The notes under the pieces were generated by a model. That model saw only the letters and a program-made list of their open reading frames with translations, did no database searches and was not told the DNA's origin. From positions 124,001-188,000 of the forward strand of contig CAWCMA010000004.1 in assembly GCA_963796565.1 (NCBI GenBank): DNA of 64,000 nucleotides, in the 5' to 3' direction. Below are positions 52,650-60,919 of the stretch, in pieces; within the stretch, counting starts at the first letter, position 1, and every line of letters begins with the position of its first letter. Source of the stretch: JAKAVN01 sp963796565 (lineage in GTDB: Bacteria > Desulfobacterota > Binatia > Binatales > Binataceae). Made by a program: the position numbers and the translations under genes.

Positions 52650-54338
52650 ATGGAGCTACCGACAGTAATCAGTGACTCCAAGCTATGGCAGCGCCTGGGA
52701 GAGAACACCGACCTCCAAAGAGCGGTCGCCCAATTGCGGTCAACGGCTGAGATTCTCGCGAGTACTATTAGCTCGTCCGTCCCGAATTTCACCGATCATT
52801 CAGTGCGACACATGGATGCCCTATGGACGGTAGCGGATCGAGTGCTGACCGAAGACGAAATAGGTTCTCTCAGTGTCGGAGAAGCGTTTTTGCTTGGTAT
52901 CGCCTTCTATCTCCACGATATAGGCATGGCCTTCGCCGCGAGCCCCGAAGGACTCGCACGAGTGCGCGAGTCCCAACAATACCGGATCTTTGTGGCCCGC
53001 GTGCGTTTTGCCGCGAACGACCGGGAATGGGAAGAGCTCGCCTCGAAAGCTGAAGCGCAAGCCGTAGCACATGCCGTACGGAAGCTCCATGCCGATGCCG
53101 CCTCGATTCTGGCTACTGCTCCAATCCCGGGAACCTCCCAGTTTCTGCTGGAGCCGAATATAGTTCGAGAAATATGGGCGACTACCGCCGGGAAAATGTC
53201 GTCAAGCCACCATTGGAATTTAGATCAAATCGAGCGGGAACTTGGACGCCAGGGAACTGTTCCGTTGGGAAACGTGGGTAAAGGCGACCTTGCCTACGTT
53301 GCATGTATCCTTCGTCTCGTCGATTATGCACACATAAACAGAGATCGTGCATCCACCCTCGAGCGAGCTCTCCGCCAGCCCTTAGAGCCGGATAGCCTTC
53401 TGCATTGGCTCGCCCAGGAAAAAATCGATGGGCCGGAACGTGACGGAAGCGAGCTCGTATATCGCTCGTCCTCGCCGATTCAGGATGTTGACGCGTGGTG
53501 GTTGTATTTCGGGATGCTTAGTGGATTAGACAGGGAAATTAGTGCCGTTCGGCGATATCTAGACCATCGGCCTCCAAGTCAGGGCCGTCTATCTCTGGAA
53601 CGCGTTCGAGGAGCATCCTCGCCTCAAGAGGCAGCTATTTTCATACAGACCTCTGGCTTCGCGCCAATCGAGGTCAACATTCGAGCCGGTTCAATCGACC
53701 GGCTAGTAAAACTGTTAGGAGGTGAAACGCTGTATGGGGCAGAACCTATGGCAGCGGTACGTGAGCTGATCCAAAATGCAAGGGATGCTGTAATGCTTAA
53801 GGGAGCTGTTGCGGAAAATGATTTCGAACGCGCATCTTTTGCTCTGCCAATCATTGTGAAGCTCGACACGAAGGAGCCAGCGTCTCTCGAGGTGACTGAT
53901 TACGGCGTCGGAATGTCTAGACGCGTGATGACCGACTATCTGGTTTCCATCGCCTCCGACTACTGGACATCCGAGCAGTTCTTCACTGACTTTCCTTCTG
54001 CTCTGGATAGAGGCTTCAAGCCAGCTGGTAAGTTTGGAATCGGCTTCGTCTCGGTTTTCATGCTAGGCGACCAAGTACAGGTCGAGTCGAACAGAGATGG
54101 CGGCGAGAGGCTACGACTAACGCTGCGCGGAGTCGGCAGGCAGGGCGAGTTACGTGCGTTAGCCGCACCGGCTGGAAGCGGCACCTCAGTCAAGATTCGG
54201 GTCAATCAAGAGGCGGTCGGCCGCCTCAAGGAATTTCCAGAGCTTTGCAAAGCATTCGCGCCGATGCTGCTTCATGACTTGCGCGTTGAGGTAGATGGTA
54301 TAGCTACAGAGATTAAGCAGATCTGGTGGAGGAGATAG
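52650..54338 (+). CDS. HD-domain plus Hsp90-type (GHKL) ATPase, first part of a split gene
   Basis: Protein of 562 residues. Residues about 40-250 form an HD-type metal-phosphohydrolase-like domain: an upstream His in FTDHSVRHMDALW, the H89-D90 pair in AFYLHDIGMAF and a later Asp in RLVDYAHINRDRA. From about 345 a GHKL ATPase begins: E372 and N376 in AVRELIQNARDAV, D417-Y-G-V-G-M, and KFGIGFVSVFML at 461-472, close to HtpG/Hsp90. HD-Hsp90 proteins of this type are predicted parts of biological-conflict systems. The chain stops at TAG 54336 where an apparent one-base deletion shifts the frame; the C-terminus continues in the next frame. The gene is less GC-rich than all neighbours. GGGGAGAAG precedes the ATG. 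Confidence 0.75.
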   Translation: MELPTVISDSKLWQRLGENTDLQRAVAQLRSTAEILASTISSSVPNFTDHSVRHMDALWTVADRVLTEDEIGSLSVGEAFLLGIAFYLHDIGMAFAASPEGLARVRESQQYRIFVARVRFAANDREWEELASKAEAQAVAHAVRKLHADAASILATAPIPGTSQFLLEPNIVREIWATTAGKMSSSHHWNLDQIERELGRQGTVPLGNVGKGDLAYVACILRLVDYAHINRDRASTLERALRQPLEPDSLLHWLAQEKIDGPERDGSELVYRSSSPIQDVDAWWLYFGMLSGLDREISAVRRYLDHRPPSQGRLSLERVRGASSPQEAAIFIQTSGFAPIEVNIRAGSIDRLVKLLGGETLYGAEPMAAVRELIQNARDAVMLKGAVAENDFERASFALPIIVKLDTKEPASLEVTDYGVGMSRRVMTDYLVSIASDYWTSEQFFTDFPSALDRGFKPAGKFGIGFVSVFMLGDQVQVESNRDGGERLRLTLRGVGRQGELRALAAPAGSGTSVKIRVNQEAVGRLKEFPELCKAFAPMLLHDLRVEVDGIATEIKQIWWRR

Positions 54339-54841
54339 ACACAGACAAGTTCACCGAGTGGGCACTCGAGGCTGGTCGAAGGCTATTGCGAACTGGCTCG
54401 ACTGAGAGCATTTCCCCAGATGTTGCTCATTGGTCCCTAATCCGTCGCTTGAGATACGTCGATTTCGACGAGGACTCTCTGCCAACTTGGCCGAATAAGT
54501 GGCCAGAGTGGCTTTCTGATAAGTGTCGCCTAGTAGCGCATCCGCGTTACAACATAAGCTTTATTTGTCTCAAGGGGCTGGCCCTAACTACGGTCTTTAC
54601 GCCCGGTTTCATAGGATTGTTTAATTCTGAGACCGTCACTCCGGACGTAAGTCGCAGACAGGCTCTGGATTTCAATGTCGATCAGATGCTTGCCGACGCC
54701 AAAACGGCCGTAAAAGCGTCTGTTGTGTCTAACTTGAATTCGCTTGCTAAAGAAGGATTCGTAACCAACAAAATAGACTTCCTTGCTCAGTGTGTGCGGT
54801 GCTATGGAAAGGAAGTCATTCTCGAAGCCGATGTGCCTTAG
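54326..54841 (+). CDS. Middle part of the HD-Hsp90 protein after the frame change
   Basis: Frame of 171 residues beginning GTG 54326, overlapping the previous stop by 13 bases; it continues the same protein in the -1 frame. IWWR at the end of the first frame joins naturally to EIDTDKFTEWALEAGRRLL if one base is added within the purine run GGAGGAGA (54328-54335). It could also be a separate, translationally coupled gene. It ends at TAG 54839-54841, and the same frame continues without other stops. Confidence 0.55.
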   Translation: MEEIDTDKFTEWALEAGRRLLRTGSTESISPDVAHWSLIRRLRYVDFDEDSLPTWPNKWPEWLSDKCRLVAHPRYNISFICLKGLALTTVFTPGFIGLFNSETVTPDVSRRQALDFNVDQMLADAKTAVKASVVSNLNSLAKEGFVTNKIDFLAQCVRCYGKEVILEADVP

Positions 54842-54871
54842 ATTAGCGTAGCGCGCCCACCGGGAGAAGTA

Positions 54872-55234
54872 GTGCTGCTCAGTTGTAAGGAACTTCTGAG
54901 AAGATTAGTGAATGCGAAACGCACGCTAATTGCCTTCGGCACCGGACCTTGGACCGCCATGAAGCGTTGGTCGTCTATGCACGACGGTCTCGCTACTGAC
55001 AATGACGTCGCGATTGTACTCGATGATACAACGATGGACCGCATGTCATACTTCAGCGAAGCGAGGACCGGAACTTTGAACGAGCTCTGGCCGAACTGCC
55101 TAACTAGCGCGCTCTTCGGTTGCGTGGTTGGTTTACTCGCTGAGGCGTGGCAAACCGTGCCGAGCGACCTGATCAAGCAAGACGAATGGCAAGCCAAGAA
55201 TTCAACGCTATTCGGCGTATTTCGAAAAAACTAA
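54872..55234 (+). CDS. C-terminal part of the HD-Hsp90 protein after an amber codon
   Basis: Frame of 120 residues from GTG 54872, in the same frame as the middle part, so the only barrier between them is the amber codon at 54839-54841. The translation right after the amber codon (ISVARPPGEVVLLSCKELLRR) reads as a natural continuation of KEVILEADVP. A TGG-to-TAG change would explain it. With the one-base deletion repaired, the whole gene would encode about 861 residues. Function of this region (RTLIAFGTGPWTAMKRW, DVAIVLDD) is unknown. A T-tract hairpin follows the stop. Confidence 0.5.
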   Translation: MLLSCKELLRRLVNAKRTLIAFGTGPWTAMKRWSSMHDGLATDNDVAIVLDDTTMDRMSYFSEARTGTLNELWPNCLTSALFGCVVGLLAEAWQTVPSDLIKQDEWQAKNSTLFGVFRKN

Positions 55235-55258
55235 GTCGAGTGCCGTACCGAGTTTTTT
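55225..55258 (+). terminator. AT-rich hairpin with T tract after the HD-Hsp90 cassette
   Basis: AAAAAACT (55225-55232) pairs perfectly with AGTTTTTT (55251-55258); the loop is 18 bases and the right arm is itself a six-T run, followed by ATC. It begins in the last codons of the split gene, and marks the end of the less GC-rich cassette. Confidence 0.5.
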
Positions 55259-55406
55259 ATCTCAATCGCAGTTTGGTGCATCAGGTCTGATATTGGCTGA
55301 GGCTCGGCGCCATGCGAGACTAGGTTCTCGACTCCCTCGACGGCTAGCAGGGCTTTGCTAGGCGAGAGCACCGAGACCTCGCAAAGCAGCGCCGGAGAAC
55401 TTTCGA

Positions 55407-55913
55407 ATGACACTTGACGACAAGGCCTCGGCGGATGTGCAGGATGTGCAGCGCCTAGAGAATTTGCAGGCCCTGCAAACGCTAATCGACCGCAGTACCG
55501 CGTCGGCCGGACCTGCGGCGGCCGATTCGCTCGCCTATCCCGGGCGCCAGATGAACGCGGCCGAGTTCGTCGAGTTCTGGCAGAGCGTACGGCTGGTCGC
55601 GATGGCGACGGTCGGCGACAACGGCGGTCCACACCTCGCACCGGTGCATGCGCGCCTGGACGGTATCCGGCTGCGGCTCGTGATCTACGACAACACGCTG
55701 CGCAGGCGCGATATCGCGGCCAATCCTAAAGTCGCGTTCACGACCTGGCGCGCCGACGGCGCGGCAGCGATCGTCTACGGCGTCGCGCGCGAAGTGGCTG
55801 GCAGCCTGCGGCCGGCGAGCACGTCACGCAGCGGAAAGCCGCGCCAGGTGGTCGAGCTCGAGGTCAAACTGACGCGCGTCTACGCGATGCGCCCGCCCGA
55901 GCGCACGCCCTGA
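55407..55913 (+). CDS. PPOX-class (pyridoxamine 5'-phosphate oxidase-like) flavin/F420-binding protein
   Basis: Split-barrel protein of 168 residues: QMNAAEFVEFWQSVRLVAMATVGDNGGPHLAPVHARLDGIRLRLVIYDNTLRRRDIAANPKVAFTTWR is the usual core of PNPOx-like proteins that bind FMN, F420 or heme. An extra N-terminal segment with DVQDVQ is encoded by a tandem 9-bp repeat. GGAG lies 9 bases before the ATG. The cofactor and substrate cannot be assigned. Confidence 0.75.
   Translation: MTLDDKASADVQDVQRLENLQALQTLIDRSTASAGPAAADSLAYPGRQMNAAEFVEFWQSVRLVAMATVGDNGGPHLAPVHARLDGIRLRLVIYDNTLRRRDIAANPKVAFTTWRADGAAAIVYGVAREVAGSLRPASTSRSGKPRQVVELEVKLTRVYAMRPPERTP
55433..55450 (+). repeat. Tandem 9-bp repeat in the PPOX gene
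   Basis: GGATGTGCA is repeated exactly twice in frame, encoding the DVQDVQ stretch in the non-conserved N-terminal extension. Confidence 0.7.
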
Positions 55914-56011
55914 GCCCGGAGTGGGGCGGGCAGCGCCCGGAACCCCGGCGCCCGCATCCGGGAACACAGGATGCTTGCATTCCCGCGCCGGCTGCGGCTG
56001 AGATTGTGCCT

Positions 56012-56530
56012 ATGAACAAGACGCTATGGCTCTACGGCGTGCTGGTTTTTGCAGGTGGATTGATTGGCGGAGCCCTGACGAATGGAGTGTGCCGCTCGCG
56101 TATCGGTGCGGCCGCTCCGGCTGTCATCCGCCGCGAAACGAAAAGTGGGAACGAGTCGAAGACCGGTTCGCCCGCGCATGCGCAACGAATCGTGACGGCC
56201 TCGGAATTCCTCGTGGTCGACGCGGCCGGCAGACCGCGCGCCAGAATCGACGTGAACGGCGACAACCAGGCGGGTTTCGCGATTTACGACCGTGACAACA
56301 ATCCCCGCGCGCGGATCGTCGTCGATGACCAGGGCGTGCCGAGCGTACGGCTCTATGACGCCTCCAACAAGCTCAGGCTCTCGCTCCAGGTGAGCACCGA
56401 CGGAATCCCGACCGTGCGGCTGATGGACAACAGCAATCATGATCGCGCCCTGCTTGGCGTCGATGCCGACGGCGAGGCGGGGCTCAATTTTTACGCCCAG
56501 GACGGTAGACTGCTGCGCGAGTTGCCCTAG
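56012..56530 (+). CDS. Membrane-anchored protein with short beta-repeats
   Basis: Protein of 172 residues. One N-terminal membrane helix (LWLYGVLVFAGGLIGGALTNGV) precedes an exported part in which a unit of about 22-24 residues recurs: ARIDVNGDNQAGFAIYDRDNNPR, ARIVVDDQGVPSVRLYDASNK, LSLQVSTDGIPTVRLMDNSNHD, ALLGVDADGEAGLNFYAQDG. The pattern (R/L-x-x-V-x-D/G-x-G-x-P/A-x-x-x-x-D-x-x) suggests a small beta-solenoid or beta-roll. Family not recognised. The ATG at 56012 was chosen over GTG 56006. Confidence 0.6.
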   Translation: MNKTLWLYGVLVFAGGLIGGALTNGVCRSRIGAAAPAVIRRETKSGNESKTGSPAHAQRIVTASEFLVVDAAGRPRARIDVNGDNQAGFAIYDRDNNPRARIVVDDQGVPSVRLYDASNKLRLSLQVSTDGIPTVRLMDNSNHDRALLGVDADGEAGLNFYAQDGRLLRELP

Positions 56531-56672
56531 CATGCCGCGCGCGGCGCGCCTTGGCGAACATCGAAGGGCCGCGCTATCCTGAATAGCCACATCATCTTGA
56601 ACACACAGCCGCGCCCCGCGCCGCTTGCGGCGCCGGACGCGCGATTCTCCTGGAAAGGACTCGGCCTGAACC

Positions 56673-59438
56673 ATGGGTAAAGACAGTTTCGGTGCGCGTA
56701 CCGCGCTCAACGCCGGCGGCCGCAAATACACGATCTTCAGCCTGCCAGCGCTGGAGCGGCGTGGCTTCGCGCTCGCGCGCCTTCCGTACTCGATAAAGGT
56801 GATGCTCGAAAACGTGCTGCGCCGCGAAGATGGAGTGGTCGTCACCGCCGAGCAGGTCGAGGCGGTCGGGCATTGGCAGCCGCAACCGGGCGAGCGCGAG
56901 TTCTCTTTCATGCCGGCGCGCGTGCTGCTCCAGGATTTCACCGGCGTGCCGGTAGTGGCCGACCTGGCCGCGATGCGCGACGCGATCAAGCGCCTGGGCG
57001 GCGACCCCGCCCGAATCAATCCGATCCAGCCTGCGGACCTCGTGATCGATCATTCGGTGCAGGTCGACAGCTTCGGCACCGCGGGCTCCTTCGCGATCAA
57101 CGCCCAGATGGAATTCGAACGCAACCGCGAGCGCTACCTGTTTCTGCGCTGGGGTCAGGGCGCATTCGACAACTTCCGCGTGGTCCCGCCCGACACCGGA
57201 ATCGTGCATCAGGTCAACCTCGAGTACCTCGCGCCGGTCGTCTTCACCTCGAAGGACGGCCAGGCTTACCCCGACACGCTGCTCGGCACCGACTCGCATA
57301 CCACGATGATCAACGGGCTGGGCGTGGTCGGATGGGGCGTGGGCGGAATCGAGGCCGAGGCCGCGATGCTCGGGCGCTCGATCCCGATGCTGATTCCCGA
57401 GGTGATCGGTTTCAGGTTCACCGGCGCGATGCGTGCGGGCGCGACCGCGACCGACCTGGTGCTGACGGTCACGCAGATGCTGCGCAAACGCGGCGTGGTC
57501 AACAAGTTCGTCGAGTACTTCGGCAGCGGGCTGGGCAACCTAAGCGTCGCCGACCGCGCCACGCTGGGCAACATGGCGCCCGAATACGGCGCGACGATCG
57601 GATTTTTCCCGGTTGATGACCAGACGCTGGAATACCTGCGCCTCACGGGCCGTGCGGAGCCGCAGGTGCGGCTTATCGAGGCCTACTGCAAGGCGCAGGG
57701 ACTCTTTCGCACGGCCGAGTCGCCCGACCCGATTTTCACCGACACGCTCGAGCTGGATCTCGGCACGGTCGAGCCGAGCATGGCCGGGCCGCGCCGCCCG
57801 CAGGACCGCGTGCGCCTGCGTGCCTCCAAGAGCGAGTTCCGCCGCGAGCTAGCCAAGGAAGTCGTCGATCACAACGGCATCGATCCGGTCAGGATCAGCA
57901 AATGGGTAAGCGAGGGCGGCGCGCCCACCCAGGCGCCGCATCAGGCGATCCCCGCGGCTGAACTCGGACCGCTCGCGCATCGGGTTGAAGTGACGGGCGA
58001 GGGCGGCGAGCGCTTCGACCTCGCGCAAGGCGCAGTGGTTATCGCCGCGATTACGAGCTGCACCAACACTTCGAACCCGTCGGTGATGCTCGGCGCCGGG
58101 CTGCTGGCCAAGAAGGCGGTCGAGCGGGGACTCAGCGTCAAGCCGTGGGTCAAGACCAGTCTCGCGCCGGGGTCGAAGGTGGTCACCGACTATCTCAAGC
58201 GCGCGGGCCTCACCAAATATCTCGAGCGGCTGCGCTTTAACCTGGTCGGCTATGGCTGCACGACCTGTATCGGCAATAGCGGCCCGATGCCCGAAGCGAT
58301 CGCGGCCGCGGTCAAGCAGGGCGACCTGGTCGCATGCGCGGTGCTGAGCGGCAACCGCAACTTCGAAGGCCGCATCAATCCGGTCGTGCGCTTCAACTAC
58401 CTGGCCTCGCCGCCGCTGGTGGTCGCCTACGCGATCGCGGGCACGATGGACTTCGATCCCGAGCATGATTCGCTGGGCAAGGATCAACAAGGCAGCCCGG
58501 TCTACCTCCGCGACATCTGGCCATCGTCACGCGAGCTCGCCGAAGTGGTGGCCAGCTCGATCGACTCCGCGATGTTCCGCAAGGAGTACGGCCAGGTGTT
58601 CGAGGGCGACCAGCACTGGCGCGGGCTCAAGGTGCCCGAGGGCGATCTGTTCCGTTGGGAGAAAGATTCGACCTATGTCAAAGCGCCGCCGTTCTTCGAC
58701 GGCGTCGACGCGACGCCGCCGCCCGTAGGCGATATCAAGGACGCGCGCGTGCTGGCGATGCTCGCCGACAGCGTGACCACCGATCACATCTCGCCCGCCG
58801 GATCGATCGGGGCCGACACTCCGGCCGGCAAGTATCTGATCGCCAACGGCGTCAAGCCGCGCGATTTCAATTCCTACGGCGCCCGCCGCGGCAACCATGA
58901 AGTGATGGTGCGCGGGACCTTCGCCAACATCCGGCTGCGCAACGAACTGGTGCCGGGCGTCGAGGGCGGCTTCACCGCGCATCTGCCCGACGGCGAGCGC
59001 ACCACGATTTTCGAGGCCTCCGAGCGCTACCGCGCCGAAGGTGTGGCGTTGATCGTGATCGCGGGCAAGGAGTACGGCTCCGGAAGCTCGCGCGACTGGG
59101 CCGCCAAGGGTGCGCAGTTGCTCGGCGTGCGAGCCGTGATCGCGGAGAGCTTCGAGCGGATCCATCGCAGCAACCTGGTCGGGATGGGAGTGCTTCCGCT
59201 CGAGTTCACCGGCGGCGAGACGCGCAAGAGCCTGGAGCTGACGGGGCGCGAGAGCTATTCGATCGAGGGCCTTGCGGCGGGCGTCGCGCGGCGCCAGAAG
59301 CTCAAGGTGCGCGTCAGCGACGGCGGCCGCACGCGCGAGTTCGAGGTGTTGGCGCGGATCGACACGCCCGAGGAAGTCGAGTACATGCGCCACGGCGGCA
59401 TCCTGCCATACGTGCTCCGCGAACTGCTCCAAGGCTGA
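56673..59438 (+). CDS. acnA: Aconitate hydratase
   Basis: Aconitase A/IRP-type enzyme of 921 residues interconverting citrate and isocitrate. LGTDSHTTMINGLGVVGWGVGGIEAEAAML, the [4Fe-4S] ligand region AAITSCTNTSNPSVMLGAGLLAKKAVERGL and the Cys pair in GYGCTTCIGNSGP are complete; VTTDHISPAGSI and KEYGSGSSRDWAAKG belong to the swivel domain. Length is normal for AcnA. It is followed by a citrate synthase gene 106 bases on, so two adjacent steps of the TCA cycle are neighbours. Confidence 0.95.
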   Translation: MGKDSFGARTALNAGGRKYTIFSLPALERRGFALARLPYSIKVMLENVLRREDGVVVTAEQVEAVGHWQPQPGEREFSFMPARVLLQDFTGVPVVADLAAMRDAIKRLGGDPARINPIQPADLVIDHSVQVDSFGTAGSFAINAQMEFERNRERYLFLRWGQGAFDNFRVVPPDTGIVHQVNLEYLAPVVFTSKDGQAYPDTLLGTDSHTTMINGLGVVGWGVGGIEAEAAMLGRSIPMLIPEVIGFRFTGAMRAGATATDLVLTVTQMLRKRGVVNKFVEYFGSGLGNLSVADRATLGNMAPEYGATIGFFPVDDQTLEYLRLTGRAEPQVRLIEAYCKAQGLFRTAESPDPIFTDTLELDLGTVEPSMAGPRRPQDRVRLRASKSEFRRELAKEVVDHNGIDPVRISKWVSEGGAPTQAPHQAIPAAELGPLAHRVEVTGEGGERFDLAQGAVVIAAITSCTNTSNPSVMLGAGLLAKKAVERGLSVKPWVKTSLAPGSKVVTDYLKRAGLTKYLERLRFNLVGYGCTTCIGNSGPMPEAIAAAVKQGDLVACAVLSGNRNFEGRINPVVRFNYLASPPLVVAYAIAGTMDFDPEHDSLGKDQQGSPVYLRDIWPSSRELAEVVASSIDSAMFRKEYGQVFEGDQHWRGLKVPEGDLFRWEKDSTYVKAPPFFDGVDATPPPVGDIKDARVLAMLADSVTTDHISPAGSIGADTPAGKYLIANGVKPRDFNSYGARRGNHEVMVRGTFANIRLRNELVPGVEGGFTAHLPDGERTTIFEASERYRAEGVALIVIAGKEYGSGSSRDWAAKGAQLLGVRAVIAESFERIHRSNLVGMGVLPLEFTGGETRKSLELTGRESYSIEGLAAGVARRQKLKVRVSDGGRTREFEVLARIDTPEEVEYMRHGGILPYVLRELLQG

Positions 59439-59544
59439 GCGTGCGATGCGCTTGTAGGTGAGGGGTAGGGCGGGGCTCGCGCGTCCACGGACCGGCTTGG
59501 CATCGACTTGACGCGCGGCGGGCGGCGATGGCGTGATAGTCGCG

Positions 59545-60861
59545 ATGGCGACGCGTGAAGCCGAACGGCCCCGCATGATCACGGCGGACGAAGCCGCCGC
59601 GCAACTCGGCGTCAAGCTCGGCACGCTCTACGCCTACGTCAGCCGCGGATGGCTGCGCAGCTATCGCCGCCGCATCGGGCGTCAGGCGCTTTACCGCCGC
59701 GACGATATCGACGCGCTGCGCGACCTTGCCACCGCCGAGGGCGGGCGGCGCGGCCGCAGCTTGCCCGACGCTTCGTCCTGGGTGACCGTCGCGCAACCGC
59801 CATCGAGCGACGGCTCGGCCTACGGCGTGATCGTCGCCGAGTCGGCGGTAAGCTCGATCATCGAGGGGCGGCTCGCCTACCGCGGCTATCCAATCGAGGA
59901 ATTGATCGCGCGGGCCTCCTTCGAGGAAGTCTGCCTGTTGCTATGGCATGGCGAGCGGCCGCAGACCGGCGCGGTTGCGGCATTGCGCCAGGCGATCGCG
60001 CGGATCGAGGCGCCGGAAAGGGTCGCCGCGGCGCTGCGCGCGGTGGGCGACGACGCTTCGCCGCTGCTGCGGCTGGAGGTCGTGATGCCGGCGTTGGCGT
60101 CGCTCGAGCGGCATCGCGGCACGCGTCCCACGGTCGAGCAGGGCACGCGGATCATGGGCGTGTTGCCTTTGGCGCTGGCGCGCGGCCGCGAGAGTCATGC
60201 CGCCGGCGGCGCCGGGACGGCCGTGCGTCTGGCGAGCGGCGGCCTGCACGCGGCGGCGGCCGAGTGGGAGATCGCCACGCTCGATCGCATCTTGGTCGCG
60301 TGCGCCGAGCACGAGCTCAACGCCTCGACCTTTGCGGCGCGCGTGGTTGCCTCCACCGGCGCCGACCTCTACGCCTCGGTGCTGGCCGCGCTCTGTTCGC
60401 TATCGGGTCCGATCCATGGCGGCGCGTGCGACCGTATCGAGCAGATGTTCGCGCAAATCGACGCCGGGATGCGGTTGGAGGAATGCCTGGCCGCGTTCAG
60501 CGTCAAGTGGCGCCTTCCACCCGGCTTCGGCCACGCGATCTACCCGGCCGGCGATCCGCGCGCGGTGCTGCTCAAGAAAGAAGCCGCGGAAATTGCGCGC
60601 CGGCGCGGACGGCGGCTGTTCGAAACCGCGCTGCGCATCGAGGAAACCGTGTGGCGGCGCGAGCGGCTGCGTCCCAATCTGGACTTCTATCTGACCGTGT
60701 GCGCGCGGATGCTGGGGTTTGCGCGCGGACTGCCGGCGGCGATCTTTGCCGTGGGCCGCGCGGCGGGATGGATCGCGCACAGCCTCGAGCAATACGCCGA
60801 CAACCGGCTGATCCGCCCGCGCATGCGTTACCGAGGCGTGCCGATGCGCCATTGGACCTGA
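59545..60861 (+). CDS. Citrate synthase with N-terminal helix-turn-helix domain
   Basis: Protein of 438 residues. Residues about 8-60 look like a MerR/excisionase-type HTH (ITADEAAAQLGVKLGTLYAYVSRGWLRSYRR, ALYRRDDIDAL). The rest is citrate synthase: H256 in AEHELNASTFAARV, H291 in SGPIHGGACD, the GFGHAIYPAGDPRA turn and D380 in RPNLDFYL form the catalytic set. The conserved triad argues for an active enzyme that condenses acetyl-CoA and oxaloacetate or a related 2-oxoacid (methylcitrate synthase is possible). The HTH may give DNA binding or only structural contacts. ATG 59545 was chosen; GTG 59533 would add four residues. Confidence 0.85.
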   Translation: MATREAERPRMITADEAAAQLGVKLGTLYAYVSRGWLRSYRRRIGRQALYRRDDIDALRDLATAEGGRRGRSLPDASSWVTVAQPPSSDGSAYGVIVAESAVSSIIEGRLAYRGYPIEELIARASFEEVCLLLWHGERPQTGAVAALRQAIARIEAPERVAAALRAVGDDASPLLRLEVVMPALASLERHRGTRPTVEQGTRIMGVLPLALARGRESHAAGGAGTAVRLASGGLHAAAAEWEIATLDRILVACAEHELNASTFAARVVASTGADLYASVLAALCSLSGPIHGGACDRIEQMFAQIDAGMRLEECLAAFSVKWRLPPGFGHAIYPAGDPRAVLLKKEAAEIARRRGRRLFETALRIEETVWRRERLRPNLDFYLTVCARMLGFARGLPAAIFAVGRAAGWIAHSLEQYADNRLIRPRMRYRGVPMRHWT

Positions 60862-60868
60862 ACCGCGT

Positions 60869-60907
60869 GCCGGTCACCCGAACTCAGGGTCTGAACAGGT
60901 GACCGGC
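60869..60907. terminator. Hairpin between convergent citrate synthase and beta-helix genes
   Basis: Perfect 10-bp inverted repeat (GCCGGTCACC at 60869-60878, GGTGACCGGC at 60898-60907), loop 19 bases, lying between two convergent stops. It lacks a T tract; it may still act as a bidirectional terminator or 3' end stabiliser. Confidence 0.5.
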
Positions 60908-60919
60908 CCGCGACTGGGC

